A stretch of DNA of 64,000 bases. It comes from UBA7672 sp963718145. GTDB taxonomy: Bacteria > Pseudomonadota > Alphaproteobacteria > Caulobacterales > Hyphomonadaceae. Each line of letters opens with the position of its first letter. Position 1 is the first letter of the stretch. The stretch covers positions 380,696 through 444,695 of the forward strand of contig CAVQYJ010000017.1 of NCBI GenBank assembly GCA_963718145.1. The letters run 5' to 3'. Made by a program: the position numbers and the translations under genes. Below the pieces are notes generated by a model. That model made no database searches, was not told the origin of the DNA, and worked only from the letters and a program-made list of their open reading frames with translations. Positions 41,686 through 49,526 of the stretch are shown here, in pieces.

Positions 41686-41761
41686 CCCTTGGTGAACTTG
41701 GTGAAAGCCCTGGTGTGAAAAGATCTAAGGACACCAAGGACACCAAGGTTTTCACCAAGGG
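41686..41761. terminator. Two-way terminator-like inverted repeat between convergent genes
   Basis: CCCTTGGTGAA (41686-41696) and TTCACCAAGGG (41751-41761) are exact reverse complements. The space between holds a second CTTGGTGAA copy and a tandem 9-mer GGACACCAA repeated twice at 41729-41746. It fills the gap between the TerB and S9 stops and, being symmetrical, could end transcription from both sides. Confidence 0.5.
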
Positions 41762-41771
41762 CGCAAAGGGG

Positions 41772-43736
41772 TCAGTGTTCGCCTTCCTTGGCCGGCGCCG
41801 GCGCGGCCGCCGGAGTGGCCCGCTTCAGGTATTTGTCGAGGAAGGCGACGTAGGCGTCGGACGCCGCGATGCGGTTTTCCTTGCGCTGGAAGCCGTGGCC
41901 CTCGTCCGGGAAGACGATATATTCGACCGGCACGCCGTTTTTCTTGACGCCCGCGACAAGTTCGTCGCTCTCGCGCTGGAGGACGCGAGGGTCGTTGGCG
42001 CCCTGGATGACGAGCAGCGGTTTGGTGATCTTGTCGGTGTGGAAATAGGGCGAGATGCGCTTGTGGCGCTCGCCGTCCGTCGCCGGATCGCCGAGTTCGT
42101 CATACAGCGAGGCGCGCTGGGCGCCCCACCAGGCCGGGATCGATTCAAGCGTGCGCGACCAGTTGGTGACGCCAAAGATATCGATGCCGGCGTTGAACTC
42201 GTCGGGACGGAAGGCGAGGGCCGCTGCGACCATGTAGCCGCCATAGGACCCGCCCATCACGGCGATCTTGTCCTTCTGCACCCAGTCGAGCGTCTGCAGG
42301 TATTTCTTGCCGAAGACGACGTCGTCGAGATCGACCTCGCCATGCTTCTTGTCGTCCATGTGGTAGAAGGTCTTGCCATAGCCCGACGAGCCGCGGTTGT
42401 TGACGCGCAGCACGGCGTAACCGTGGTTCACCAGATGCTGGTATTGCGCGGTGTAGCCGCGACGGTTCTGCCCGCCCGGGCCGCCATGCACGTCGACCAC
42501 GGCAGGGACCGGCGCGCCGGCGCTGGCGGTCTTCGGCTTGAACAGGATGGCCGGAATTTCTAGGCCATCGAAGCTCGGATAGCGCACGACCGTCGCCTCG
42601 ACGAGCATGGTCTCGTCGACCGCAGGGTTGAGGTTCTTGGTGAGGCGCGTTGCGGCGCCGGTGGCAAGGTCAGCGACGAACACATCGGCAGGCGAGGTGT
42701 CCGACGCGACCGTGAAGGCAATCCGGGTCTCGTCGCGGTTGAAGCGCACGCCGCCGATGTCGCCGGCTGGGACGCCGGTGAGCGCGACGGGCGCGCCCTT
42801 GGCCGTGTCGAGGATGGTCAGCTGGGTCGAGGCGTCGGCGTTGACGGCGGAAACGCGGTACTTGCCGCTGTTGGAGTAGGTCGTGAACATCACGTCCCAC
42901 TTGGCGTCGTCGACCAGCTTGGCCTTCTCCTTCGTGGCCAGATCGTAGGTCCAGGCCTGGTTGTATTCGCCGTGCTCGTCGGTCGAGAAGATCAGCTTCT
43001 TGTTGTCGGGCGTGAACTCGTCCGACGAGTAAGCGATGTTGCCGGTGTGCGGGGTGAGGAGGTCCGGCTTCGCGTTGGGCCTGGAGAGGTCGACCAGATA
43101 GAGGTCAGAGTTGGCGCTGTTGGTTTCCTTGGTCAGCGCCAGCCATTTGCCGTCGCCCGTGATGGCATTGGCGAAATAGCCCGAGTTCTTGAAGACCAGT
43201 TTCGAGGCGAGCGTCGCCGCATCGTAGGCGTAGACGTCGAAGTTCGACGGGTCGCGCTGGTTCGAGGTGATCCAGAACGTCTTGCCGTCGTCGCTCCAGT
43301 CGAGGAAGGCAGCCTTGAGCTTGTCGCCGGGGGTGATGTCCTTGAGGGCGCCGTCGGCTTCGCGGACATAGAGGTGGGTGAGTTCGTTGCCGCCCTGGTC
43401 GGCGCTGACCATGACGCGCTCGCCGGTGGGGAAATAGGTGACGGCGAACGTGGCGTTGGTGGTGGAGGCGGTGAGCTGCTCTGGCGCGCCGCCCGCCACG
43501 GGAAGGGCGTAGGCGTTGTAGACGCCGCTCGAATCGTTCGCGATCAGGATCTTCGACCCATCGGGCGAGAAGCCGATGCCCGTGCCAGCAGACATCGAGA
43601 CGGCGGTGGTGTCGTAGAAGGTCTTGGCGTCATACAGCGCATGCGCCGGCGCCGCGGGCGCCTTTGCCTCAGGCTGGCAGGCGGCGGCGAACAGCGTGGC
43701 CGTCGCGGCTAGTCCAAAGCGGGTGAAATTGCGCAT
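41772..43736 (-). CDS. S9-family prolyl oligopeptidase-like lipoprotein
   Basis: A 654-residue serine peptidase. Lipoprotein signal (FGLAATATLFAAACQPEAKA, Cys20), then a beta-propeller of about 370 residues with TolB/WD40-like repeats (IGFSPDGSKILIANDSSGVY). The alpha/beta-hydrolase end has VVDVHGGPGGQNRRGYTAQY, KIAVMGGSYGGYMVAAALA (nucleophile Ser), VIQGANDPRV (Asp) and FPDEGHGFQRKENR (His). It cleaves short peptides in the periplasm. Length and motifs are complete. Confidence 0.9.
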   Translation of the reverse strand: MRNFTRFGLAATATLFAAACQPEAKAPAAPAHALYDAKTFYDTTAVSMSAGTGIGFSPDGSKILIANDSSGVYNAYALPVAGGAPEQLTASTTNATFAVTYFPTGERVMVSADQGGNELTHLYVREADGALKDITPGDKLKAAFLDWSDDGKTFWITSNQRDPSNFDVYAYDAATLASKLVFKNSGYFANAITGDGKWLALTKETNSANSDLYLVDLSRPNAKPDLLTPHTGNIAYSSDEFTPDNKKLIFSTDEHGEYNQAWTYDLATKEKAKLVDDAKWDVMFTTYSNSGKYRVSAVNADASTQLTILDTAKGAPVALTGVPAGDIGGVRFNRDETRIAFTVASDTSPADVFVADLATGAATRLTKNLNPAVDETMLVEATVVRYPSFDGLEIPAILFKPKTASAGAPVPAVVDVHGGPGGQNRRGYTAQYQHLVNHGYAVLRVNNRGSSGYGKTFYHMDDKKHGEVDLDDVVFGKKYLQTLDWVQKDKIAVMGGSYGGYMVAAALAFRPDEFNAGIDIFGVTNWSRTLESIPAWWGAQRASLYDELGDPATDGERHKRISPYFHTDKITKPLLVIQGANDPRVLQRESDELVAGVKKNGVPVEYIVFPDEGHGFQRKENRIAASDAYVAFLDKYLKRATPAAAPAPAKEGEH

Positions 43737-43832
43737 ATTGACCCTCCATCGCAGGGCGCATGATGGACGGAGCGGCGGCGTGCGGCAAGGCGAGCGACGC
43801 CCGCGCTCACAAGTCTCGCGATGAATTGCGCG

Positions 43833-45039
43833 TTAGTCGCCGCTGGCTGAGGTGACGGCGGCCGCGGCGATCTCGTCCATGCGGAACCAGTCGGTCTCGG
43901 GGCAGGCCGAGCTGGTAGTCGAGCCAGGTCGGCAGGATCTTGGCGGCGCGCGAGCCGCGGGTGTTGGAGAGGACGACGATGCCGGTGTGGCTGTCGGGCA
44001 GCCAGGCGATCTGGGAGATATAGCCTTCGACGCTGCCTGAGTGAGTGATCAGCTTGTTGCCGGCATAGTGGTAGGTGCGCCAGCCGAGGCCATAATACGT
44101 GTCGGTGACAGGCGTCTTGAGCGAGCGCTGGCGCGAGCTTTCGGACGGGGTGGAGATGCGTCGGGCGTGGGCGTTGGCGAGGACGTCTGCCGAAATCACG
44201 TCCGGCCGGTCGCCCATCTGCGCGATCAGCCATTTGGCCATGTCGCTGATGCTGGAGTTGACGCCGCCGGCGGCGGGCACGCGGTAGTACGGCTCCTTCA
44301 CGTCGGTTGCGATCCAGGTCATCCCGGTGCGCTTGTGCGGGCGCGCCCAGTTGCCGGTGGACATGAGGCCCTGGCGGCCGAGCGTGGTCGAGGTCATGCC
44401 GAGAGGGGCGAGGATGCGTTCGTGCAGCTCCGTCGCATACTGCTTGCCGGAGGCGCGCTCGATCGCCGAGGCGATGATGTTGAAGGTGGTGTTCTGGTAG
44501 GTGAAGCACTCGCCGATGGCGCAGGTCGGTTTCACCGTGGCGTATTTCGACAGGATCTCGGCGGGCGATGTGCCGGCCTCGAGCAGGTTGTCGTACGCGT
44601 AGGGCGGAAGGCCGGTGCGGTGGGAGAGCACGTCTTCCAGCGTCAGCGCCGCGGCGTCCTCCGGCCGGCGCATCCTGAGCTGGGGAGCGTAGGTTGCGGC
44701 CTTCTCCGAGAGCGACAGCTTGCCGTCCTTCACCTCCATTGCCGCGAGCGTGCCCGCGAAACCCTTGGACAGCGAGGCGAGGCGGAAGACGGTGTCGGGC
44801 GTGACCGGCTCCTTGCCGCCGGCTTCGCGCACGCCGTAGGTGCGCATCAGGGCGATGCGGTCGCCCTTCACGACCGCGACAGCGAGGCCGACGAAGTCGG
44901 GCGCCGTCGAGGCGTAATCGAGTTCGGCGGCGAACTCTTCCAGAGCCGTGGCCTGCCTCTGGGCTTCCTTGGTGAGCTGGGCGTGCGCGGGCGCCGCAAA
45001 GGCGAAGACGGCGGCAACGACAAGGGCGAATGGCTTCAC
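43833..45039 (-). CDS. Serine hydrolase of the class C beta-lactamase/esterase family, frameshifted at the C-terminus
   Basis: About 400 residues. Start is GTG at 45039 (MKPFALVVAAVFAFAAPAHA signal). Ser89-x-x-Lys92 (RLASLSKGFAG) is the acylation pair, TYQNTTFNIIASAIE contains the YxN motif, and THSGSVEGYISQIAWLP stands for the KTG-like box. The family includes beta-lactamases, DD-peptidases and esterases; the last is most likely. After DYQLGL the frame breaks. Removing one C in CCCCG at 43896-43903 gives PETDWFRMDEIAAAAVTSAS and a stop at 43833. Without that change a different tail runs to 43807. Confidence 0.83.
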
Positions 45040-45255
45040 CTGACTCCCCGAACTTTCGCAGCTACGATCGGGGAGTTCGATTCTCCCGGCAAGCAAAGCT
45101 GGCGTGAAAGAGGTTAAGGTCGAACGAGGCGGGAATTTGTCCTTTGCCGGGCCCGGCTGCGAGTCCACGGCACACAGCCACACGGATTTCGCCCAGAAGG
45201 TACTCGCACATCCGGGTTCCAGGGCCCAGGGCGCCGGGATCGTCCTACGTCATCG

Positions 45256-45834
45256 CTACCGGTTCTGCCCCGGGACCCAGAGGACGTCGTCGGCGCCGTT
45301 GGCGTTGGCGCGGCGGGCGGCGACGAACAGGAAGTCGGACAGGCGGTTGGCGTAGGCGAGGGCGGGAGCGGAGACGATCTCGCCGGAGGCGGCGGCGAGT
45401 GCGGCGATGAGGCGCTCGGCGCGGCGGCAGGTGGTGCGCGCGACGTGGAGGTGTGCGGCGAGGGCGCCGCCGCCGGGAAGGATGAAGCTCTGTAGCGCGG
45501 GGATGGGGGCGTTCATGTGGTCGATCTCGGCCTCGAGGCGCGTGACCTGGGCCGCGACGATGCGCAGGGGGGTCCAGCCGAGGGGCTTGTCGCGTTCGGG
45601 CGTGGCGAGATCCGCGCCGAGGTCGAAGAGGTCGTTCTGGATGCGGCCGAGCATGGCGTCGAGGTCAGGGTCTGCGCCGCAATGAAGCCGCGCCACGCCG
45701 ATGGCGGAGTTTGTTTCATCGACCGCGCCATAGCTGTCGACGCGGGCATTCCACTTGTCGACGCGCTCGCCGGTCGCGAGGCCGGTGGTGCCGTCGTCGC
45801 CGGTGCGGGTGTAGATCTTGTTGAGGACAACCAT
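45256..45834 (-). CDS. cobO: ATP:cob(I)alamin adenosyltransferase (PduO type)
   Basis: A 192-residue PduO-type enzyme, non-homologous to CobA. IYTRTGDDGTTGLATGERVD near the N-terminus binds ATP; DETNSAIGVARLHC and IQNDLFDLGADLATPE follow. The RTTCRRAERLIAAL segment and FLFVAARRAN complete the family signature. It transfers adenosine to cob(I)alamin, making the coenzyme needed by methylmalonyl- and ethylmalonyl-CoA mutases. It follows an uncharacterised gene with 67 bp between. The symbol follows common annotation; pduO is equivalent. Confidence 0.9.
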   Translation of the reverse strand: MVVLNKIYTRTGDDGTTGLATGERVDKWNARVDSYGAVDETNSAIGVARLHCGADPDLDAMLGRIQNDLFDLGADLATPERDKPLGWTPLRIVAAQVTRLEAEIDHMNAPIPALQSFILPGGGALAAHLHVARTTCRRAERLIAALAAASGEIVSAPALAYANRLSDFLFVAARRANANGADDVLWVPGQNR

Positions 45835-45901
45835 GGGCCAATTTCGCGCCTGCAGCATTGAGCCGTCAATGGCGGACTTGGCTGCAAAGCGCCCGGACGG
45901 C

Positions 45902-46297
45902 CTAAGCGTATGCCTCGTGGCGGGCCGAAATCGGCGCAGCGAGCATGTCCAGCGAGGGGCGGGGCGCGACGCGATACGGCACCCGGCGGGTCTGGGCCGA
46001 GGCGCCCGACTGGAAGCTCCAGCCTAAAAATTTGGGGGCGGCGGCCAAGAGCATGTCGACCGAGGCGTCCGGACCGGAAACCGTCATCTGACACTGGCCG
46101 TCGATGGTGCGGACGACGTCGGCTTCGAGGCTGGGATCGTAGCGGCGGATGCGATTATTGAGGCCGGTCAGAGCCCGTTCAGCGTCGATTTCGCCGCGGG
46201 ACAGGGCCTCGATCGTATTGGCAAGACCTTGGGATTCCGAAGCAAACCAGTTCCAGAATCGCCGCGGATTGAGATCGCCGTCTCGCCGACCGAACAT
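45902..46297 (-). CDS. Uncharacterised protein upstream of the adenosyltransferase
   Basis: A 131-residue protein. NPRRFWNWFASESQGLANTI, then ALSRGEIDAERALTGLNNRI and DPSLEADVVRTIDGQCQMTV resemble a family seen in bacteria but with no name known to me. The C-terminus (PYRVAPRPSLDMLAAPISAR) ends earlier than I would expect for this pattern, so a frame break near 45920 is possible. GAGG lies six bases before the ATG at 46297. Probably co-transcribed with cobO. Confidence 0.5.
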   Translation of the reverse strand: MFGRRDGDLNPRRFWNWFASESQGLANTIEALSRGEIDAERALTGLNNRIRRYDPSLEADVVRTIDGQCQMTVSGPDASVDMLLAAAPKFLGWSFQSGASAQTRRVPYRVAPRPSLDMLAAPISARHEAYA

Positions 46298-46363
46298 GGG
46301 ATACCTCACCCGACACCCTTTGGGCCTGAGTCATCCTCTCATGGATGGCTTCAGGCTTGGCTA

Positions 46364-46392
46364 ACGCGCCGATGGAATTCCATCGAACGCGT
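46364..46392. promoter_or_regulatory. Extended palindrome between HIG1 and the adenosyltransferase unit
   Basis: A perfect 16-bp palindrome CGATGGAATTCCATCG at 46370-46385 is flanked by ACGCG (46364-46368) and CGCGT (46388-46392), continuing the symmetry. It lies 67 bp upstream of the minus-strand gene starting at 46297. It could be an operator for that unit; no adjacent regulator gene is obvious. Confidence 0.45.
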
Positions 46393-46463
46393 CAAACCAA
46401 CCAACAAATGCAGCTCTCGCGGATTCGTTCCGCGCGGGAATGCATGAACTGCTTTTAGTGTGT

Positions 46464-46670
46464 CTATTTGCCGAAGGCGCCCGAAACCCAGCCGATGACC
46501 ACGATGATCAGCACAGCGACCGCCTGCACGGCGACGCGCAGGCGCATCAGGTGGTTGGAGCGTGAGCGGGCGTTCTTGTCGGTGCGCAGCAGGTTGATAA
46601 CCCCTGCCGCGAGCACCAGGAACAGGATCCCGATGACCCCATAAAGCGCGATGGTAAGGCCGTTTTGCAT
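46464..46670 (-). CDS. Twin-transmembrane HIG1-domain protein
   Basis: A 68-residue protein with two membrane helices (ALYGVIGILFLVLAAGVINL and VAVQAVAVLIIVVIGWVSGA) separated by a basic loop RTDKNARSRSNHLMRLRV. It is the 'twin transmembrane' or HIG1 small protein of alphaproteobacteria. Related HIG1 proteins associate with respiratory complexes. In many alphaproteobacteria it lies beside the PduO-type adenosyltransferase and etfBA; here an extra gene lies between it and cobO, and etfBA is 6 kb away. Confidence 0.8.
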   Translation of the reverse strand: MQNGLTIALYGVIGILFLVLAAGVINLLRTDKNARSRSNHLMRLRVAVQAVAVLIIVVIGWVSGAFGK

Positions 46671-46794
46671 GGAACCGGCTTACGCCGGATTGCGAGGTTT
46701 CGCCATGGGGCGCGGCGCCCGCCACAAACGCCGCCAACGCCAACATCCCCCCGACCCTGCACACTGTCGGGAATCTACCCCTCGCGCCCAGAAG

Positions 46795-46817
46795 GTCCTC
46801 GGCTTAAGGCCGAGGAC
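46795..46817. repeat. Intergenic palindromic repeat
   Basis: GTCCTCGGC (46795-46803) and GCCGAGGAC (46809-46817) form a perfect 9-bp hairpin with a TTAAG loop, in the gap between the HIG1 and DUF6438 genes. With the hairpins at 47478-47520 and 49344-49364 it resembles the short palindromic intergenic repeats common in alphaproteobacteria (the 'CGGGCTTGACCCG' class). It may also stop transcription from the DUF6438 gene. Confidence 0.5.
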
Positions 46818-46878
46818 GACCCATTGTGAAGTTCGCGATCTGAACGGCGTATTTCGGCTCTATCGCCGTGCGGTTCGA

Positions 46879-47406
46879 TTAACGGTTGCCGTCGGGGTCA
46901 AAGCGCTCGTCGGTCCAGACGAGATCGTTGAAATGCAGGGCCTCGCGCAGGGCGGCGACGAGGGTCTGCATTTTGTCGACGCCGCAGCCGGCATTGTAGG
47001 TGACGGTCTTTTCCTTGCCCTCCGCGGTGCGCCACGTGACTTTCGCCGTGGGCGCATCGGTGTGGCAGTTGGGCATGGTCTCCATCGTCTGGACTGGCTT
47101 GAGCTCCCAGAAGCCGGAGGCTTTGAGGGCGTCTTCCGCCTTCGTCCAGGCAGGCTTGCCGAGGTCGCCCTCGGAGACGCCCGAGGTCTTCACGAACTTC
47201 TCGCCGTTGAGCACGTACTCGCCGCCGGGATGCAACGTCATGTCGTAGATCGGGCAGGTCCCGAGACACGCGCCTTCGGACAGGGTGATCGATGGATCGC
47301 CCGTCTGCACCTGAAGGACCCCCTGTTCGCCAGAGGAGCACGCGGCCGCAACGGCGGCGGCGAGGGCCGCGAACAGGTAGGGGCGGATCCGGGCGGACCG
47401 ATTCAT
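46879..47406 (-). CDS. DUF6438 lipoprotein
   Basis: A 175-residue lipoprotein (IRPYLFAALAAAVAAACSSG, Cys23). LSEGACLGTCPIYDMTLHPG contains the CxxxCP motif of DUF6438, and ALKASGFWELKP and NCHTDAPTAKVTWRT add further cysteines, plus NAGCGVDKMQ. The four conserved cysteines could form two disulfides in the periplasm. Function unknown. It is transcribed toward the HIG1 gene. Confidence 0.8.
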   Translation of the reverse strand: MNRSARIRPYLFAALAAAVAAACSSGEQGVLQVQTGDPSITLSEGACLGTCPIYDMTLHPGGEYVLNGEKFVKTSGVSEGDLGKPAWTKAEDALKASGFWELKPVQTMETMPNCHTDAPTAKVTWRTAEGKEKTVTYNAGCGVDKMQTLVAALREALHFNDLVWTDERFDPDGNR

Positions 47407-47477
47407 GGCGGGGATTCTAGATCAGGTCGCCTTCGCTGGCGAGACGGCCTGAAAGACCGCTTTGGTGCGCTTCAAGG

Positions 47478-47520
47478 CCTTCGCGCCCCTGTGTCCAGTC
47501 TTCGGCACAGGGAGCGAAGG
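47478..47520. repeat. Long interrupted hairpin in the methyltransferase/DUF6438 gap
   Basis: CCTTCGC (47478-47484) and CCCTGTG (47487-47493) pair with CACAGGG (47506-47512) and GCGAAGG (47514-47520), forming 14 bp with one small internal loop. A second GCGAAGG follows at 47524. It lies between the minus-strand methyltransferase stop and the next gene, so it may terminate that transcript or belong to a repeat family. Confidence 0.45.
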
Positions 47521-47551
47521 GCTGCGAAGGGTTAATGCCGAACGTTTCCCG

Positions 47552-48326
47552 CTACGACTTCCTGAAGCGGAACAGGAACTGGTCGGTGTGGCGGCGGATG
47601 GTGGCGTCGAAGACGCGCTTGGTGCGATCGTCGGACGGGTTGGCGAGGATGTCGCTCTTCTCGACATAGACGAGGCCGGCATCCTTGGCGGCGGCAAGCA
47701 CGATGGCAGGATCGACGCGGTGGACGGTGGAGGCGGTCGCCACCTTTTCGGCGCCCGCATCGGCGGCGTGGTCCATGGCGATGAACTCGCCGCCGGGTTT
47801 CAGCACGCGCTTGATCTCGGCATAGGTTTTCGCGGGGTCGCCGAGGCCCTGGGTGTTGGGCGGCGTGAAGTAGACTTCGTGCGGCCCGAGGATCCAGATG
47901 ACCCGATCGACCGAGGCGTCCGGGATCGCATAGGTGTCGAAGTGCGATTTGAGGATGGTCGCGTTCTTGAGGCGGCCGGCGTCGGTGCGCGTCTTGTACG
48001 CGGCGTCGCCATACGCGAATTCCGGCGGGTACTGGATGTAGAGCTTGCCGGCCGGGCCGACGGCGGCCGAGAGAATCTCCGAATACCAGCCGCGGCCGCC
48101 TTCGAGTTCAAGCACGGTGTCGCCGGGGCGGATCTTCGCGAAGGCCAGGACTTCGGCAGGCTTGCGCGCCGCGTCGTCGGTCCTTGCGGTCGGCGGCGGG
48201 GCGGCCGGGATCGGCGAGGATGGCGGCATAGTCGGCGGCGGCAAGCGGCGGCGGACCTGCCGGCGCGGTGGCGCAGGCGGCGAGCGCGAGAAGCGCTGGC
48301 GGCTGCGAGTGTGGTGCGGATTTCAT
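47552..48326 (-). CDS. Class I methyltransferase-fold lipoprotein, copy A, frameshifted
   Basis: About 257 residues when repaired. The N-terminus (PALLALAACATAPAGPPPL, lipobox Cys18) reads from 48326 in one frame; the body is in the next frame from about 48180. Removing one base in 48176-48186 joins them. The body has the SAM-binding pattern: FAKIRPGDTVLELEGGRGWY (motif I) with SVDRVIWILGPHEVYF and VLKPGGEFIAMDHAADAGAE. No periplasmic SAM pool is known, so an exported methyltransferase fold is puzzling. It is a tandem paralogue of copy B, 76 bp upstream. Confidence 0.75.
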
Positions 48327-48402
48327 TGTTTCCTCCCGGACGAATGGCGCGGACGCAGGCTCGTCCGGCCTGCGCCCCGACGGTCAAGCGTCTAACAGAC
48401 GT

Positions 48403-49221
48403 CTACGGCTTCTTGTAGCGCAGCAGGAACTGGTCGGTCTTGCCCGGACGGCGGGGTCGAAGACGGATTTGGCGTAGTCGTCGGCCGGGTTGGCGAGCAG
48501 CGGGCTTTCCTCGTCGAGCGCGAAGTTGGCGGCGGTGGCGAGCGCCTTGACCTGCATCGGGTCGATGCGGTGCTGGTCGTTGCCCGAGCTGGTGGGCGCG
48601 CCCGGCTTGGCGGCGTGGTCCATGATGATGAAATAGCCGCCCGGCTTCAGAACGCGCGCGATATCGGCGAAAACGGGCGCAGGTTCGCCCATGACCGCAT
48701 TGCCGCACTCCTTCTTGCAGAAAAGCTCGTGCGGGCCCTGGAACCAGGTGACCACATCGACCGAGGCGTCGGCGGCTTCGAGCTTGTCGAAGGGCGTCAT
48801 CGAGATCGTGACGTTGGGCAGGCGGGCATTGCCGGTGCGCGCGTCGATGTCCTTCTGGTAGAAGGCCGTGAATTCCTTCGGCTGCTGCATGATCACCTTG
48901 CCGCCCGTTCCGACGGCGCGGGAGAGCAGCTCGGTATAGTAGCCGCCGCCGGCTTCCAGTCTCGAGCACGGTCTGGCCGGGCATGATCTTCGAGAAGGTA
49001 AGGACTTCGGCCGGCTTGCGCGTTGCGTCGCGTTCGGCGTCGCCGGCGTGGCGGTCAGGCGATGCGAGGAGGGCCGCAAAGTCTGGCGCGGGCGGAGCGG
49101 CGGGGGCTGCCGGCGCGGCGGGGGCTTCGGCGGGGGTCGCCGGCTCCGTCGGACTGCAGGCGGATGCGAGTGCGAGTGCGGCGAGCGATGCGCTCGCGAT
49201 CTTCCACAGATGCGTCGTCAT
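48403..49221 (-). CDS. Class I methyltransferase-fold lipoprotein, copy B, doubly frameshifted
   Basis: About 272 residues. Lipoprotein signal (IASASLAALALASACSPTEP, Cys22), an Ala/Pro-rich linker, then the body. The first part reads in one frame down to about 48961. Then one extra base shifts the frame: the continuation LEAGGGYYTELLSRAVGTGG is motif I. At 48441-48450 one missing base restores the first frame for KTDQFLLRYKKP. The motifs VDVVTWFQGPHELFCKKECG and VLKPGGYFIIMDHAAKPGAP agree with copy A. The extra CKKEC pair is unique to this copy. Function unknown; same export puzzle. Confidence 0.78.
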   Translation of the reverse strand: MTTHLWKIASASLAALALASACSPTEPATPAEAPAAPAAPAAPPAPDFAALLASPDRHAGDAERDATRKPAEVLTFSKIMPGQTVLETGSRRRLLYRAALPRRRNGRQGDHAAAEGIHGLLPEGHRRAHRQCPPAQRHDLDDALRQARSRRRLGRCGHLVPGPARAFLQEGVRQCGHGRTCARFRRYRARSEAGRLFHHHGPRRQAGRAHQLGQRPAPHRPDAGQGARHRRQLRARRGKPAARQPGRRLRQIRLRPRRPGKTDQFLLRYKKP

Positions 49222-49526
49222 GGATTGTCTCCCTGTCTCGTGACCCGGTGAGGCGGACCCCTCGCCACATCGGAGCGGACATTATGCCGTTCGCGGGCGC
49301 CCGGCCAGCCTGTTGGGGCCTATGGAAACGTCAGGGAAATCACGCCGGCCGAGGGCAGGCCGGCCCTGGTCGTCTCCCAAAAGCCCGGGACGACGCCGGA
49401 CTTGCCGGGATCACAATGACGCCTGACGCCCGGGAAGCGGTTCCTGTGGGGGACTGCACGCGCTATGCTGGGGTGTATTCCGAGCGTTCGGGCATGGTCC
49501 GTGCGCCGCCAACAGGAGGTTATTCC
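49222..49526. other. 305-bp intergenic region with palindromic repeats
   Basis: No credible gene. GCCGGCC and GGCCGGC (49344-49364) form a 7-bp hairpin, and GTCGT with ACGAC around the CCC/GGG core at 49370-49394 form another. The stretch reads like the intergenic palindromic repeats of alphaproteobacteria. The promoter for paralogue 2 should lie in the last 100 bp. Confidence 0.5.

Noticed and set aside
41729..41746. Two 9-bp tandem repeats considered as a CRISPR remnant
   Set aside because: Repeats are too short, without spacers, and no cas genes are present; better explained as part of an inverted repeat between convergent genes.
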